Numbered from the stretch's first letter, positions 41,901 to 51,704 are shown. The stretch: 64,000 nucleotides of DNA from Streptomyces gossypii (GCF_025165795.1 NZ_JAJAGO010000005.1:403532-467531), one strand, 5' to 3'. Notes: generated by a model from the sequence alone, not told the origin. Numbers and translations are program-made.

Positions 41901-44174
41901 TCACACCCGCACGGCCGGTTCCGCGGCTCCCTCTCCGGCGGCACCTGGCGGCAGCTGCTCCGCCGCCTGCGGTGCCGGCGGCGCCTCGTCGTGCGTCATG
42001 TCCGGCAGCCACCGCAGCCAGCGGGGCAGGTACCAGTTGCGGTCGTCCAGCAGCGCCATCACGGCCGGGAGCAGCACGCCCCGGATGATCGTCGCGTCGA
42101 TCAGCACCGCGGCGGCGAGACCGACACCCATCTGCTTCATGCTCTGCATGGAGAGCGTCCCGAAGATCGCGAAGACGGCCACCATGATGACCGCGGCGCT
42201 CGTGACGACGCCCGCCGTGGTGATGATGCCGTGCCGGATCGCGTCCGCGGTGGTGCGGCCCGCGACCCGTGCCTCACGGATCCGGGAGACCACGAAGACG
42301 TGGTAGTCCATGCTCAGCCCGAAGAGGATCACGAAGAGGAACAGCGGCAGCCAGGAGATGATCGCGCCGATGCCCTCGGCGCCGACCAGCCCGGCGCCCC
42401 AGCCGTGCTGGAAGATCATGGTGAGGATTCCGTACGCGGCGCCCACCGACAGCAGGTTGAGCACGATCGAGGTGATCGCGATGGTCAGCGAGCGGAACGA
42501 CAGCAGCATCAGCACGAAGGCGAACAGGACGACGAAGACGAAGACCGGCGCCACCGCCCCCACCAGCTGGTCGTTGAAGTCCTTGGACCCGGCGACCGAG
42601 CCGCCGACCGGAGCCTCCACCCCGTCGACCTTGCCCAGCGTGCCGGGCCGTACCTCCTCCCGCAGCACCCGCAGGCTCTCCTCGGCCTTCTCCTGGTCCG
42701 ACCCGCCGACCAGCGGGACGTCGATGACCGCGACGTTCTCCTTGTCATGTGTCACCACGTCCACCGGTCCCTCGGAGGCGCCCTCGCTCACCGCCTTCGC
42801 ACGGAAGTCGGAGATCGCGGTGCGGACGTCCCCCGCGTTGATGTCGTCCGCCTTCACCACCACCCGGGCCGGATCGGAGCCGCCGGGGAACGCTTCGTTG
42901 ACCCGCTCGTAGGTGCCGACGATCGGCACCGAGTCGCCGAACTCCTGGTCCAGCGTGAGGTTCGCGGTGTTCATCCCGACCGCGGGCACCGCGATCGCCG
43001 CGAGCACGCCGCCGGCCAGGGCGATGGACAGCTTCGGCCGCCGCAGCACCCTGCCGAGCACCGCGCGCCACACCCGGCTCTCGCCGTTCGCGTTCGTACG
43101 ACCGCGCTTGAGACGTCCCAGGAACGGCACGCGCCCCTTCTCCACCCGCTCGCCCAGCAGCGACAGCAGCGCCGGCAGCACGGTCACCGAGCCCACCATC
43201 GCCACCGCGACCACCATCAGCGACGCGATGCCCATCGCCTCGAACTCGGAGAGTCCGGTGAAGAGCATTCCGCACATCGCCACGATCACCGTCACACCGG
43301 AGATCAGTACCGCCCGGCCCGAGGTCGCCGCGGCGATCTCCAGCGCGGTCCGCGAGTCGTGGCCCTTCGCCCGCTCCTCGCGCTCCCGGCGCAGATAGAA
43401 GAGGCAGTAGTCCACCCCGACCGCCAGACCCACCAGCAGCATCACGGAGTCGGCGACGTCACTCATCGGCTGGGCGTGACTGACCACCGCCATCAGGCCC
43501 ATGGTGGCGATGATCGCGGTGAGGGCAAGCAGCACCGGCAGCAGCGCGGCGACCAGCGCGCCGAAGGCGATCAGCAGAATGCCGAAGGCGATCGGCACCG
43601 CCGAGATCTCCGCCTGCTTGAAGTCGTCCCCGAAGGCGTCGTCGAACGTCTTGTCCATGCTCGCGCCGCCGATCTGTTCGATCCGCAGCGTGTTCTCGTG
43701 CTTGTCCTGCACCTGAGCGACCGCGTCCAGCAGCGTCTGGACGCGGTCGGTGCCGGTCTCCGGGTCGCCGCTGATGTCGAACTGGACCAGCGCGCTGCGT
43801 CCGTCGTCCGAGATGGTGTCGGTGTCGTACGGCGAGGTCACGTCGGCGGCCTCGCCGGTGCCCCGTACCGCCTTGATCACGTCGTCGACGGCACCCCTGA
43901 AGTCCGCCGCCTCCGCGTCCAAGCCGCCCTGCTTCGCCTGGATCAGCACCGACTCGCTGTCGGGCTCCTCCAGACCGGCCTCTTCGATGATCCGCTGCGA
44001 CTGTCCGGTCTCGGTGCCGGGCAGTTCTTCGCTGTCCTTGACGTCCTGGCGTCCGGTCGCAGAGCCGATGCCCATCGCGAGCACGACGAACAGCACCCAG
44101 ATCCCCACGGCCGCCCATCTGTGCCGGACGCTCCAGGCCCCGGCTCTCGCTGCTATTCCGCGCTTCCCGACCAC
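41901..44174 (-). CDS. MmpL-type RND transporter
   Basis: A 757-residue efflux/export protein of the RND superfamily, MmpL branch. It has twelve membrane helices in two halves. The N-terminal helix (GIWVLFVVLAMGIGSATG) is followed by a large extracytoplasmic loop, then five helices including MLLVGLAVGVDYCLFYLRR. The second half repeats this with LFGLSMDYHVFVVSRIRE. The two Asp-Tyr pairs in the middle of the helices are the proton-relay residues. It exports lipids or drugs at the cost of the proton gradient. The start is GTG 44174 after GAGGGGGGC; the longer open frame to 44450 crosses the promoter region. Confidence 0.92.
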   Translation of the reverse strand: MVGKRGIAARAGAWSVRHRWAAVGIWVLFVVLAMGIGSATGRQDVKDSEELPGTETGQSQRIIEEAGLEEPDSESVLIQAKQGGLDAEAADFRGAVDDVIKAVRGTGEAADVTSPYDTDTISDDGRSALVQFDISGDPETGTDRVQTLLDAVAQVQDKHENTLRIEQIGGASMDKTFDDAFGDDFKQAEISAVPIAFGILLIAFGALVAALLPVLLALTAIIATMGLMAVVSHAQPMSDVADSVMLLVGLAVGVDYCLFYLRREREERAKGHDSRTALEIAAATSGRAVLISGVTVIVAMCGMLFTGLSEFEAMGIASLMVVAVAMVGSVTVLPALLSLLGERVEKGRVPFLGRLKRGRTNANGESRVWRAVLGRVLRRPKLSIALAGGVLAAIAVPAVGMNTANLTLDQEFGDSVPIVGTYERVNEAFPGGSDPARVVVKADDINAGDVRTAISDFRAKAVSEGASEGPVDVVTHDKENVAVIDVPLVGGSDQEKAEESLRVLREEVRPGTLGKVDGVEAPVGGSVAGSKDFNDQLVGAVAPVFVFVVLFAFVLMLLSFRSLTIAITSIVLNLLSVGAAYGILTMIFQHGWGAGLVGAEGIGAIISWLPLFLFVILFGLSMDYHVFVVSRIREARVAGRTTADAIRHGIITTAGVVTSAAVIMVAVFAIFGTLSMQSMKQMGVGLAAAVLIDATIIRGVLLPAVMALLDDRNWYLPRWLRWLPDMTHDEAPPAPQAAEQLPPGAAGEGAAEPAVRV

Positions 44175-44431
44175 GGCGGTGCCCCCTCGTACCGGGTGGC
44201 CGCGCTGCTGCCGCCACCTCCCGTACGAAACTAGGCTGACGCGGAGGGTGAACCCATCCTGCTGCCAGGTGAGGTGAGGGGGTGCCCAGTCCCCCCTGAG
44301 ACCTGGGGCTTGCCCTACCTCCCAGCAGAGATGCCCCTTACACCTAGGTGTGCTGCGCCGGCGCTTGACCCGCGTAATCATCTGCGCACCGGGCACTGCC
44401 TGTGTCAGACCCACCGCATAGAGTGCGATGC

Positions 44432-44959
44432 ATGACGACATACGCGGCACTCCTGCGCGGGATCAACGTGGGCGGGCACAGGAAGATCCCGATGGCCGAC
44501 CTGAGGGAGCTGATGAAGGCCCTGGGATGGACGGACGTCCGGACGTATCTGCAGAGCGGCAACGCCGTCTTCACCACCTCACATCCGGAGCCGGGCCCCT
44601 TGCTGGAGCGGGCGATCGCGGAGCGGTTCGGGTTCGAGGTCCGCTGCCTGGTCCGTACGTCGGCCGAGTTGCGCGCCGTCGCCGAGGCATGCCCCTACCC
44701 GGCCGCCGAGCTGGATCCGGCGAAGCTGCTCGTCCTCTTCCTCGAAGAGGCCCCGGAGCCGGACCACTTCGCCGCAGTCGATCCGGCGTCCGTCGCGCCG
44801 GACACCTTCCGTCACATCGGCCGTGCCGTCTACTGCTACTTTCCCGACGGCATGGGGCGCAGCAAGCTCCCCGACGCCCTCCTCACCGTCCCACCGAGGC
44901 TGACGGCCACGGGGCGCAACTGGCGCACGGTCACCAAGCTGATAGAGCTGACGGTCTGA
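44432..44959 (+). CDS. DUF1697 protein
   Basis: A 175-residue protein of the DUF1697 family. It opens TTYAALLRGINVGGHRKIPM, then LGWTDVRTYLQSGNAVF and the C-terminal TGRNWRTVTKL. These are the family's three conserved blocks. The function is unknown. The start at 44432 fits the family; an earlier in-frame ATG at 44402 adds ten unrelated residues. It is divergent from the MmpL gene by 257 bp that hold both promoters. Confidence 0.9.
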   Translation: MTTYAALLRGINVGGHRKIPMADLRELMKALGWTDVRTYLQSGNAVFTTSHPEPGPLLERAIAERFGFEVRCLVRTSAELRAVAEACPYPAAELDPAKLLVLFLEEAPEPDHFAAVDPASVAPDTFRHIGRAVYCYFPDGMGRSKLPDALLTVPPRLTATGRNWRTVTKLIELTV

Positions 44960-45059
44960 TCCACTCCGCCGCGCGCGGGCGAGGCCGTACGCCGAGAGCG
45001 ATTCTGCTGTCAGCATGCAGCCCTTCCCGCGCGCGCCCGCCGGGGTCCAGAGTCACCGC

Positions 45060-46046
45060 ATGAAGCTTCTCGTACTGGGTGGAACGGAATTCGTCGGCCG
45101 CGCGATGGCCGAAGAGGCGCTGGCGGAGGGCTGGGAGGTCACGGTCTTCAACCGGGGCAACCATCCCGCCCCCGCCGGCGCCCTCGCACTGAAGGGAGAC
45201 CGCACGGCGCAGGGCGGGCTGGACGCACTGCGGGAGGGGGAGTGGGACGCCGTCGTCGACACCTGGTCCGGTGCTCCGCGGGCCGTGCGCGACGTGGCGC
45301 GGCTGCTGGCGGACCGGGCCGGGCGGTACGCCTACGTCTCCAGCTGCTCGGTGTACCCCTTCCCCGCACCACGGGGCAACGACGAGCACGGCGCCGTGGT
45401 GGAGGGCTCGCCCGACGAAGGGCAGCGTGACTACGCGCGGGACAAGCGCGGCGCCGAACTCGCGGCCGTCGGCGCCTTCGGCGCCCCGCGCACGCTGCTG
45501 CTGCGCGCCGGGCTGATCCTCGGCCCCTACGAGAACATCGGACGGCTGCCCTGGTGGCTCGGGCGGATCGCCAAGGGCGGCGATGTGCTGGCGCCCGGCC
45601 CTCAGGCGCTGGAGCTGCAGTACATCGACGCCCGTGACCTCGCCCGCTGGACTCTGCACGCCCTCCGCACACAGCTGCACGGCCCGTACAACCTGGTGAG
45701 CGCCCCCGGCCACACCACGATGGGCGAGCTGCTGGATACCTGCCTCGCGGTGACCGGATCGGACGCCCGGCTGCACTGGACGGATCCGAAGGTCGTCACC
45801 GACGCGGGCATCGAACCCTGGACCGGCCTGCCCATCTGGCTGCCCCCGGGCGAGATGCACGAGGCGATCCACCAGTCGGACACCTCCAAGGCCCTCGCCG
45901 CCGGGCTGCGCTGCCGCCCCGTCGCCGAGACCGTCCAGGACACCTGGGAGTGGCTGTGCGGCATCGGCGGCGTCGCTCCGCAGCGCCCGGACCGCCCGGT
46001 GGTCGGCCTGGACGCCGAGGCGGAGGCGGCGGTACTGAACCGCTGA
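45060..46046 (+). CDS. NAD-dependent epimerase/reductase-like protein
   Basis: A 328-residue extended-SDR protein. The N-terminal Rossmann motif is LVLGGTEFVGRAMAEEAL (residues ~3-20), a G-G-T-x-F-x-G pattern as in isoflavone-reductase and RNA-binding-like epimerases. YVSSCSVYPFP provides the Ser region. YARDKRGAEL supplies the Tyr-x3-Lys-like site (Y-A-R-D-K). The ligand is unknown. The start at 45060 (MKLLVLGGTEF) fits the fold; an earlier ATG at 45015 adds 15 residues without structure. It is a single gene. Confidence 0.85.
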   Translation: MKLLVLGGTEFVGRAMAEEALAEGWEVTVFNRGNHPAPAGALALKGDRTAQGGLDALREGEWDAVVDTWSGAPRAVRDVARLLADRAGRYAYVSSCSVYPFPAPRGNDEHGAVVEGSPDEGQRDYARDKRGAELAAVGAFGAPRTLLLRAGLILGPYENIGRLPWWLGRIAKGGDVLAPGPQALELQYIDARDLARWTLHALRTQLHGPYNLVSAPGHTTMGELLDTCLAVTGSDARLHWTDPKVVTDAGIEPWTGLPIWLPPGEMHEAIHQSDTSKALAAGLRCRPVAETVQDTWEWLCGIGGVAPQRPDRPVVGLDAEAEAAVLNR

Positions 46047-46100
46047 CCGCCCGCCCCGGCTTCGCCGGCTCAGGCGGACACCAAGCCCGCCGTCAGGCCG

Positions 46101-46928
46101 TCAGGCCGTCAGCCTCGCGAACTCGCGGGCGCATGCCTGCCGGTAGCGCACCAGCAGCAGGCGGGCCAGTTCGGGAGCCGGGCCCAGGACGGGGGCCAGG
46201 AGGTCGGCACCCGCCTCGCGGGCGCCCTGGACGATCCGGTCGGGCAGGCGGCCGGGCGCGATCAGGTACGGGGCGACGGCCACCCGGCCGACGCCGTCCG
46301 CCCGCAGAGCGCGCACGGCATCGGCCGTGCACGGTGCGGACGCGGAGGCGAACGCAGGCCGCACGGCACACCAACCTCTGGTGCGCCGCCACTCCCGCGC
46401 GGTTTCAGCGATCACTGCGATCGCCTCCGGGTCTGTGGAGCCCGCCGAGGCGAGCACGATGCCGGTCGATCCGGCCTCGGCGAGGTCGAGGCCGGCCTCG
46501 ACGAGCCGCCGCTCCAGCGTGCCGGTCAGCAGCGGGTGCGGGCCGAGCACGGCCGCCTGGCGGACAGTCATCCGGGGAAGGCGGACGGCGGACTCGCGCA
46601 GCACGGCGGGGATGTCGGACTTGGCGTGGAAGGCACGGGTCAGCAGCAGCGGCAGCGCCACCACCTCGCGCACGCCGTCCGCCTCCAGCCGCTCCAGCAC
46701 CCGCGGGACGGAGGGGGCGTTGAAGTCCAGATGGCCCACCTCCACGCGCAGCCGGGGCTGGTACGCGCGCACCCGGTCGCGGAGCGCGGCGATGGTCGTG
46801 GCGTGCCGCGGGTCCCGGCTGCCGTGCGCGACGATCAGCAGCGCGGGAGCGTCACCGGGGCGCCGCGCGGCTGTCCGGCGGGCGGTCGGCGCACCGCACT
46901 GCGGTGCGCGGACGCTCGGCGGGGTCAC
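46101..46928 (-). CDS. Sirohydrochlorin chelatase-like (CbiX)
   Basis: A 275-residue protein with two CbiX/SirB-type halves. The first begins LLIVAHGSRDPRH with the metal-binding His; the second His candidate is in LPLLLTRAFHAKSDIP. It would insert Fe or Co into sirohydrochlorin. In a sulfur operon, iron insertion to make siroheme for the sulfite reductase is the likely role. The GTG start at 46928 overlaps the ABC permease stop as GTGA. It is the last gene of the operon. Confidence 0.85.
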   Translation of the reverse strand: MTPPSVRAPQCGAPTARRTAARRPGDAPALLIVAHGSRDPRHATTIAALRDRVRAYQPRLRVEVGHLDFNAPSVPRVLERLEADGVREVVALPLLLTRAFHAKSDIPAVLRESAVRLPRMTVRQAAVLGPHPLLTGTLERRLVEAGLDLAEAGSTGIVLASAGSTDPEAIAVIAETAREWRRTRGWCAVRPAFASASAPCTADAVRALRADGVGRVAVAPYLIAPGRLPDRIVQGAREAGADLLAPVLGPAPELARLLLVRYRQACAREFARLTA

Positions 46929-47875
46929 AGCCGTGCTCCGGTGAGTCCGCGCTGCCGCAGCACCCGCCGCTCCAGTGGTCCGAAGAGCGCCGACTCGACA
47001 AGCACACCGACGGCCAGGATCAGCAGGACCGCGGCCAGCACCAGGCTCATCGAGTCGCTCTCCTTGCCCTCGGCCAGGATCCGGCCGATTCCGGGCAGCG
47101 GTGTGGCGGTGATCAGTTCGGCGGTCATCAGGGCACGCCAGCCGAAGGTCCAGCCCTGCCGGAGGGCGGCGACGAAGCTCGGCAGCGCCGCGGGCACCAG
47201 CACATGCGCCGCCCCGCGCAGCCCGGTGGCGCCCATCGACTTCCCCGCACGCAGCAGCAGTGGCGGCACCTGGTCGATGCCGGAGACGACCGCGACCGCG
47301 ATGGAGGGCACCGAGCCGAGAAGCACCACCGCGTAGACGGCCCCCTCGGAGTTGCCCAGGGCGATCACCGCCACCGGTACCAGCCCGGCCGCGGGCAGCG
47401 ACTGGATGGCGGAGAGGATCGGCCCCAGCACCGTACGCAGCAGTGTCAGCCGGGTGAGCAGCAGGCCCAGCGGAATCCCGATGGCGGCTGCCGCACCGAA
47501 GCCGATGACGCAGCGCAGCAGGCTCTGCCCGACCGCGGGCAGCAGGGTGCCGTCGGCCTGGGCGGCGGCGAGGTCGGCCCACACCTGGCCGGGTGCGGGA
47601 AGGGTGGAAGACCAGTTCAGGGTGTGCGCGAGCTGCCAGAGCGCCAGTACCAGGCCGACGGCCAGCAGCGGCGGGCCCGCCTTGCCGAGCACCCGCCTGG
47701 AGACCGCCTTGGCACGGGTGTCGGCCGGGGCGTCCAGCGCGTCCAGGCCGGAGGCCATCTCGTCGGACGGGTCGGGCGCGGTCTGCTCCCGCTCCGGGCC
47801 CTGCTCCCGCTCGGGGTGCTGCTCCCTCTTCGCCGTCGGCCCGGCCGAAGCCGAGGCGGCGTCAGTGGCGGGCAT
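46925..47875 (-). CDS. ssuC: ABC transporter permease, sulfonate/taurine type
   Basis: A 316-residue permease of the SsuC/TauC type with about six membrane helices. PLLAVGLVLALWQLAHTLNW is the first helix. The cytoplasmic EAA loop appears as AGKSMGATGLRGAAHVLVPAALPSFVAALRQ (core GATGLRGAAHVLVPAALP). It works with the adjacent ATPase to import an organosulfur compound such as an alkanesulfonate. The start at 47875 lies 14 bases inside the ATPase gene with GGAG well placed. No substrate-binding protein gene is present in the operon. Confidence 0.88.
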   Translation of the reverse strand: MPATDAASASAGPTAKREQHPEREQGPEREQTAPDPSDEMASGLDALDAPADTRAKAVSRRVLGKAGPPLLAVGLVLALWQLAHTLNWSSTLPAPGQVWADLAAAQADGTLLPAVGQSLLRCVIGFGAAAAIGIPLGLLLTRLTLLRTVLGPILSAIQSLPAAGLVPVAVIALGNSEGAVYAVVLLGSVPSIAVAVVSGIDQVPPLLLRAGKSMGATGLRGAAHVLVPAALPSFVAALRQGWTFGWRALMTAELITATPLPGIGRILAEGKESDSMSLVLAAVLLILAVGVLVESALFGPLERRVLRQRGLTGARL

Positions 47876-48755
47876 GGCGGACGATCTCCTCGTGCAGGTG
47901 GCCGGTGATCTCCCGAGCCAGCTCGGTGACACCGCTGTCCTCGATACGGCGCGGGTAGGGCAGTTCCACGTCCCATTCGCGGGCGACCCGGCCGGGCCGC
48001 GAGCTGAGCAGTACGACCCGCTGCCCGAGCCGTACGGCCTCCCGCACGTTGTGCGTGACGAACAGCACCGTCAGCGGGCCGCCGCCGCTGCCCTGCCGGC
48101 CGCCGCTCTCCTTCGCGGCGGTCCACACCCTGGTCAGCTCCTCGTGCAGGAGATCGCGGGTGATCGCGTCCAGCGCGGCGAACGGCTCGTCCATCAGCAG
48201 CACCTCGCTGCCCTGTGCGAGCGCCCGTGCCAGCGCGACACGCTGCCGCATGCCGCCGGAGAGCTCGTGCACGCGCTTCGCGTGCGCGTCCGGCAGCCGC
48301 ACCAGCTTCAGCAGCTCCTGTGCCCGCTCCCGCCGCTCGTTCCGGGGCACGCCGCCGAACTTCAGGGCCAGTTCGACGTTGCGTCCGGCGCTCAGCCACG
48401 GGAAGAGCGCGTGGTCCTGGAACATCAGGGCCGGGCGCCCGTGCGGCACCGTGACCTTGCCCGAACTCGGCTGGTCCAGCCCGGCGACCAGATTGAGCAT
48501 GGTGGATTTGCCGCAGCCCGACGCCCCCAGCAGACACACGAATTCGCCCGGCGCGGCCTCCAGCCGGATGTCGTCCAGCACCAGCTGCCGCGCACCCGGC
48601 GGCCCGAACGCCTTGGAGACACGGTCGAGCCGGACGGCGTACGGGCCCGCCTGGGCGGCAGCGGCGCCTGAGGTGCTGCGGGAGGCGTGACGGTCCGGGT
48701 GGCTGGAGGCGGCGGACGCCGACGCGGCTGCGGGGGCGGCGAGTTCGGTGGTCAC
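47862..48755 (-). CDS. ssuB: ABC transporter ATPase, sulfonate/taurine type
   Basis: A 297-residue ATPase of the SsuB/TauB type. Walker A is GASGCGKS (residues 77-84), the Q-loop is MFQDHALFPWL, the signature is LSGGMRQRVALARAL and Walker B is LLMDEPFAALD, followed by the H-loop FVTHNVREA. The first ~38 residues are Ala/Ser-rich and variable. The start is GTG 48755. Upstream, 95 bp separate it from cysN; a substrate-binding protein gene normally occupies this place in relatives but does not fit here. Confidence 0.9.
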   Translation of the reverse strand: MTTELAAPAAASASAASSHPDRHASRSTSGAAAAQAGPYAVRLDRVSKAFGPPGARQLVLDDIRLEAAPGEFVCLLGASGCGKSTMLNLVAGLDQPSSGKVTVPHGRPALMFQDHALFPWLSAGRNVELALKFGGVPRNERRERAQELLKLVRLPDAHAKRVHELSGGMRQRVALARALAQGSEVLLMDEPFAALDAITRDLLHEELTRVWTAAKESGGRQGSGGGPLTVLFVTHNVREAVRLGQRVVLLSSRPGRVAREWDVELPYPRRIEDSGVTELAREITGHLHEEIVRHARH

Positions 48756-48850
48756 GGGAGGTGAGTCCTCTCGTCGTCTGCCGCCCCCGGAAGGGACGGC
48801 TACGGAAGATGGGCGCTGAGATAGGGGGCCGACGGGCCCGGCATACACAC

Positions 48851-50221
48851 CTAGAAGTCCCAGCCCTCGTCCTCGGAGGTGCCCGGTGCCTCGGCGGTTG
48901 CCGCTTCCGCCACTTCGGCGAAGGCGTCGCCCGCCATTCCGGCGGTCAGGGTCGTGCCGTCGGCCGGGTCGATCAGCAGGAAGGAGCCGGTGCGCCGGGA
49001 GTCCGCGTACGCGTCCACCGGCAGCGCCTCCGCCGTACGCAGGACCACCCGCCCGATGTCGTTGGCGACCAGTTCCCCGGGCGCCGGATGCTGGGAGAGA
49101 TCGTCCAGCGTGAGGCGGGAGGGGATCTCCTTCACCAGCGCCTTCACCGTGCGGGTCGAGTGCTTGAGCAGCACCCGGTCGCCCGGCTTGAGCGGCCGGT
49201 CGGCGACATGGCAGACGGTGGCCGTCAGGTCCTGGCCGGCGCGGACGGCGGCGTCGGCCGGGGCGATCAGATCACCGCGGGAGATGTCCAGATCATCGGC
49301 GAGCCGCAGGGTGACCGACTGGGGAGCCCAGGCGATGTCCACGGAGTGGCCGAGCGCGTCGATCGCCTCGACCGTGCTGGTGCGGCCGGACGGCAGCACC
49401 GTGACCCGGTCGCCCGTACGGAAGATCCCGGAGGCGATCTGCCCCGCGTAGCCCCGGTAGTCGGGGTGCTCCGGGGTCTGCGGACGGATGACGTACTGCA
49501 CCGGGAAGCGGGCCGGGTCCTCGCTGGGGTCGCGGGCGACGACCGGCACCGTCTCCAGGTGCTCCAGCACCGTCGGGCCGCCGTACCAGTCCATGGCGGC
49601 CGAGGCGGTCACCACGTTGTCGCCCGTCAGCGCGGAGATCGGGATCGAGGTGACCTCGGGCACGCCGAGCGACGCGGCGTAGGTGGTGAACTCCTCGGCT
49701 ATCGCGGCGAAGACGCTCTCCCGGTAGTCGACGAGGTCCATCTTGTTGACCGCCAGCACCACGTGCGGCACCCGCAGCAGGGCGGCGACCGCGGCATGGC
49801 GGCGCGTCTGCTCGACGACGCCGTTGCGCGCGTCGACGAGTACGACGGCCAGCTCGGCGGTGGACGCGCCGGTGACCATGTTGCGGGTGTACTGCACATG
49901 GCCCGGGGTGTCGGCGAGGATGAACCGGCGGCGCGGGGTGGCGAAGTAGCGGTAGGCGACGTCGATGGTGATGCCCTGCTCCCGCTCGGCGCGCAGCCCG
50001 TCGGTGAGCAGCGCCAGGTCCGGGGCTTCCTGGCCCCGGTTGCGCGACGCGTGCTCGACGGCCTCCAGCTGGTCGGTCAGCACCGACTTGGAGTCGTGCA
50101 GCAGCCGGCCGACCAGGGTGGACTTGCCGTCGTCGACGGAGCCGGCCGTCGCGAACCGCAGCAGCGAGGTGGCGGCCAGCGCCGGGTCCTCCGCGTCGGG
50201 AAGGCTTCTGGTGTCGGTCAT
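48851..50221 (-). CDS. cysN: Sulfate adenylyltransferase, GTPase subunit
   Basis: A 456-residue CysN, the GTPase that drives APS synthesis by CysD. The P-loop is GSVDDGKS (residues 27-34), G2/G3 are ITIDVAYRYF and ADTPGHVQYTRNM, and G4 is NKMD. Two beta-barrel domains follow as in EF-Tu-like proteins. ATG 50221 is 2 bp after cysD ends (50224), so the pair is tightly linked. The length is normal. Confidence 0.95.
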   Translation of the reverse strand: MTDTRSLPDAEDPALAATSLLRFATAGSVDDGKSTLVGRLLHDSKSVLTDQLEAVEHASRNRGQEAPDLALLTDGLRAEREQGITIDVAYRYFATPRRRFILADTPGHVQYTRNMVTGASTAELAVVLVDARNGVVEQTRRHAAVAALLRVPHVVLAVNKMDLVDYRESVFAAIAEEFTTYAASLGVPEVTSIPISALTGDNVVTASAAMDWYGGPTVLEHLETVPVVARDPSEDPARFPVQYVIRPQTPEHPDYRGYAGQIASGIFRTGDRVTVLPSGRTSTVEAIDALGHSVDIAWAPQSVTLRLADDLDISRGDLIAPADAAVRAGQDLTATVCHVADRPLKPGDRVLLKHSTRTVKALVKEIPSRLTLDDLSQHPAPGELVANDIGRVVLRTAEALPVDAYADSRRTGSFLLIDPADGTTLTAGMAGDAFAEVAEAATAEAPGTSEDEGWDF

Positions 50222-50223
50222 GA

Positions 50224-51159
50224 TCAGAAATACCCCTCGCGCTTGCGGTCTTCCATGGCGGCCTCGGAGAGCTTGTCGTCGGCGCGGGTGGCGCCGCGTT
50301 CGGTGAGGCGGGACGCGGTGATCTCGGTGATCACCTTGTCCGTGGTGTCGGCTTCGGAGTCGACGGCGCCGGTGCAGGACATGTCGCCGACGGTGCGGTA
50401 GCGCACCTGGCGGGTCTCCAGCAGCTCGCCGTCGGCCGGGCCGCCCCAGCCGCCGGGGGCCAGCCACATGCCCTGGCGCTGGAAGACCTCCCGGTCATGG
50501 GCGTAGTAGATCGCGGGGAGGTCGATCTTCTCCCGGCTGATGTACTGCCAGACGTCCAGCTCAGTCCAGTTGGAGAGCGGGAAGACCCGCACATGCTCGC
50601 CGGGTGCGTGGCGGCCGTTGTAGAGCTGCCACAGCTCGGGGCGCTGGCGGCGCGGATTCCAGGCACCGAACTCGTCGCGCAGGGAGAAGACGCGCTCCTT
50701 GGCGCGTGCCTTCTCCTCGTCGCGGCGCCCGCCGCCGAAGACCGCGTCGAAGCGGTGACCGTTGATGGCGTCCAGCAGCGGGACGGTCTGCAGCGGGTTG
50801 CGGGTGCCGTCGGGCCGCTCGCGCAACCTGCCGTCGTCGATGAAGTCCTGGACGTGGGCGACGTGCAGGCGCAGGCCGTGCCGCTCGACCGTCCGGTCGC
50901 GGTGCTCCAGCACCTCGGGGAAGTTGTGCCCGGTGTCGACGTGCAGCAGGGAGAAGGGGATCGCCGCGGGTGCGAACGCCTTCAGCGCCAGGTGCAGCAT
51001 GACGATGGAGTCCTTGCCGCCCGAGTAGAGGATGACGGGGCGCTCGAACTCCCCGGCCACCTCGCGGAAGATGTGCACCGCCTCGGACTCCAGCGCGTCC
51101 AGATGCGAGAGCGCGTACGGGCTGTCGGTGGCCTCCGTGAGCCGGGCCGCGGCCGTCAT
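50224..51159 (-). CDS. cysD: Sulfate adenylyltransferase, small subunit
   Basis: A 311-residue CysD. It uses ATP and sulfate to make APS, activated by CysN. The PP-loop is SGGKDS (residues 46-51), with LHVDTGHNFPEV and the C-terminal RVRYRTVGD-like segment (QVRYRTVGDMSCTGAVDS) typical of CysD. ATG 51159 overlaps the cysC stop by four bases. All conserved residues appear intact. Confidence 0.96.
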   Translation of the reverse strand: MTAAARLTEATDSPYALSHLDALESEAVHIFREVAGEFERPVILYSGGKDSIVMLHLALKAFAPAAIPFSLLHVDTGHNFPEVLEHRDRTVERHGLRLHVAHVQDFIDDGRLRERPDGTRNPLQTVPLLDAINGHRFDAVFGGGRRDEEKARAKERVFSLRDEFGAWNPRRQRPELWQLYNGRHAPGEHVRVFPLSNWTELDVWQYISREKIDLPAIYYAHDREVFQRQGMWLAPGGWGGPADGELLETRQVRYRTVGDMSCTGAVDSEADTTDKVITEITASRLTERGATRADDKLSEAAMEDRKREGYF

Positions 51160-51704
51160 ACCAGTCCCCTTTCGGCGAGCAGCGCGTGCAGCGCGCCCGC
51201 TGACTCCTCGACGCTCTGGCGGTGTGCCTCGATCCGCAGATCCGGATCGGCGGGCACCTCGTACGGGTCGTCCACTCCGGTCAGTCCGGTGAGGTCACCG
51301 GCGGCCTGCCGCGCGTACAGGCCCTTGACGTCGCGGTCGCTGCAGACCTCCACCGGGGTGGCGACGTGCACCTCCAAGTAGCCCGTACCGGCGGCCTGGT
51401 GGCGTTTGCGTACGGCCTCGCGGCTGTCGGCGTACGGGGCGATCACCGGCACCAGCGCCTTGACGCCGTGCGAGGCGAGCATCTCGGCGACGAAGCCGAT
51501 CCGCTGCACGTTGGTGTCCCGGTCCTCGGGCGAGAAGCCGAGCCCGGCGGAGAGGAAGGTGCGGATCTCGTCTCCGTCCAGCACCTCCACCCGGTGGCCC
51601 TCGCCGGTCAGCCGGTCGGCGAGCGCCCGGGCGATCGTCGTCTTTCCGGCGCTCGGCAGGCCCGTAAGCCACACCGTCGCCCCTGTGCCTGTCGTCAGGC
51701 CCAT
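51156..51704 (-). CDS. cysC: Adenylylsulfate kinase
   Basis: A 182-residue CysC, which phosphorylates APS to PAPS. The P-loop is GLPSAGKT (residues 15-22), the partner region DGDEIRTFLSAGLGFSPEDR contains the substrate-binding Arg/Phe set, and IAPYADSREAVRK follows. The ATG at 51704 has GGGGAG eight bases upstream. GTG codons at 51743 and 51752 are in frame and give longer forms; the choice is not certain. It overlaps cysD. Confidence 0.92.
   Translation of the reverse strand: MGLTTGTGATVWLTGLPSAGKTTIARALADRLTGEGHRVEVLDGDEIRTFLSAGLGFSPEDRDTNVQRIGFVAEMLASHGVKALVPVIAPYADSREAVRKRHQAAGTGYLEVHVATPVEVCSDRDVKGLYARQAAGDLTGLTGVDDPYEVPADPDLRIEAHRQSVEESAGALHALLAERGLV

Noticed and set aside
41991..44234. 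747-codon frame antisense to the MmpL gene
   Set aside because: Asp/His/Arg-rich shadow without domain.
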